37,588 nt of DNA, from positions 1 to 37,588 of IMG/VR virus record IMGVR_UViG_3300005096_000107; one strand, written 5' to 3'. Numbering within the stretch: the stretch's first letter is position 1; the number at the start of each line of letters is the position of its first letter. The translations under genes and the position numbers were made by a program. This DNA comes from a virus. The notes below the pieces were generated by a model that saw only the letters and a program-made list of their open reading frames with translations, was not told the DNA's origin and searched no databases. This document shows positions 37,552-37,588 of this stretch, piece after piece.

Positions 37552-37588
37552 AATTAACATAATAAAAAAAATGGAAATAACTAAAGTA
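37498..37588. repeat. Terminal direct repeat (right copy)
   Basis: Identical to bases 1-91. Together they show the contig closes into a circle of 37497 bp. Confidence 0.93.

Noticed and set aside
1-37588. tRNA genes
   Set aside because: I looked at the intergenic regions for the TTCRANY loop and cloverleaf arms and saw none. A tRNAscan-SE run would be decisive.
1-37588. Alternative genetic code with TGA read as an amino acid
   Set aside because: TGA is rare, but the six TGA stops sit at coupled ATGA/GTGA junctions and read-through would add only short unrelated tails. Conserved genes have complete standard-code frames.
1-37588. Integrase, repressor or attachment site
   Set aside because: No tyrosine or serine recombinase motif and no CI-like repressor was seen. 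The 91-base end repeat is an assembly overlap, not an att site.

Overview
The window looks like one complete double-stranded DNA phage genome of about 37.5 kb, assembled as a circle: the first 91 bases are repeated exactly as the last 91, and the gene at 37240 ends inside that overlap. It is AT-rich, densely packed and coded almost entirely on the + strand; only an HNH endonuclease (3818-4300) and a small zinc-ribbon gene (26671-26835) are on the - strand. The host is bacterial: promoters are of TTGACA/TATAAT type, there are consensus DnaA boxes, and the endolysin is a peptidoglycan amidase. I cannot name the host. A metagenomic, possibly Patescibacteria-like host is only a guess. I found no integrase, CI-like repressor, DNA polymerase, primase or helicase, so the phage appears non-integrating and dependent on host replication.

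Layout, read around the circle from the packaging genes. TerS and TerL (26985-29004) are followed by a Mu-like head module: a portal fused to a MuF-type domain, an I-like protease/scaffold, a capsid cement protein and the major capsid protein. Next come small head-associated proteins, a terminator at 35267, and a fibre block (LamG-like protein, coiled coil, a small virion protein, and a 697-residue fibre with 14 repeats of 18-20 residues). Then come head-tail joining genes (gp36-like, gpG-like, tail terminator) interrupted by two free-standing HNH genes, the tail tube, a G/GT chaperone pair with a predicted -1 frameshift, a 612-residue tape measure, a tail hub, a second small virion protein, a tail-collar protein, and a lysis cassette (two single-pass membrane proteins, amidase, two-TM holin-like protein). 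This is a Mu-like head on a siphovirus-like tail.

A 443-base noncoding region (13649-14091) holds a long-stem RNA element, a strong terminator, a second hairpin element, a DnaA box and a consensus promoter. It separates the late genes from the early region (14092-26835). The early region contains a probable single-strand annealing protein with a PD-(D/E)XK exonuclease, a TM2 protein, an HNH gene, two DNA methyltransferases and many small, often zinc-binding, unknown proteins.

Two signals stand out beyond the genes. First, several intergenic gaps hold strongly base-paired elements. The best is a tandem pair (23104-23332) whose two copies keep the same fold through compensatory base changes and lie directly upstream of the one gene with a full Shine-Dalgarno and a long leader, a layout that resembles a tandem riboswitch or phage ncRNA. 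Second, at least six genes have a -10 hexamer exactly six bases before the ATG, which predicts leaderless mRNAs. All three clear HNH genes have such private promoters.
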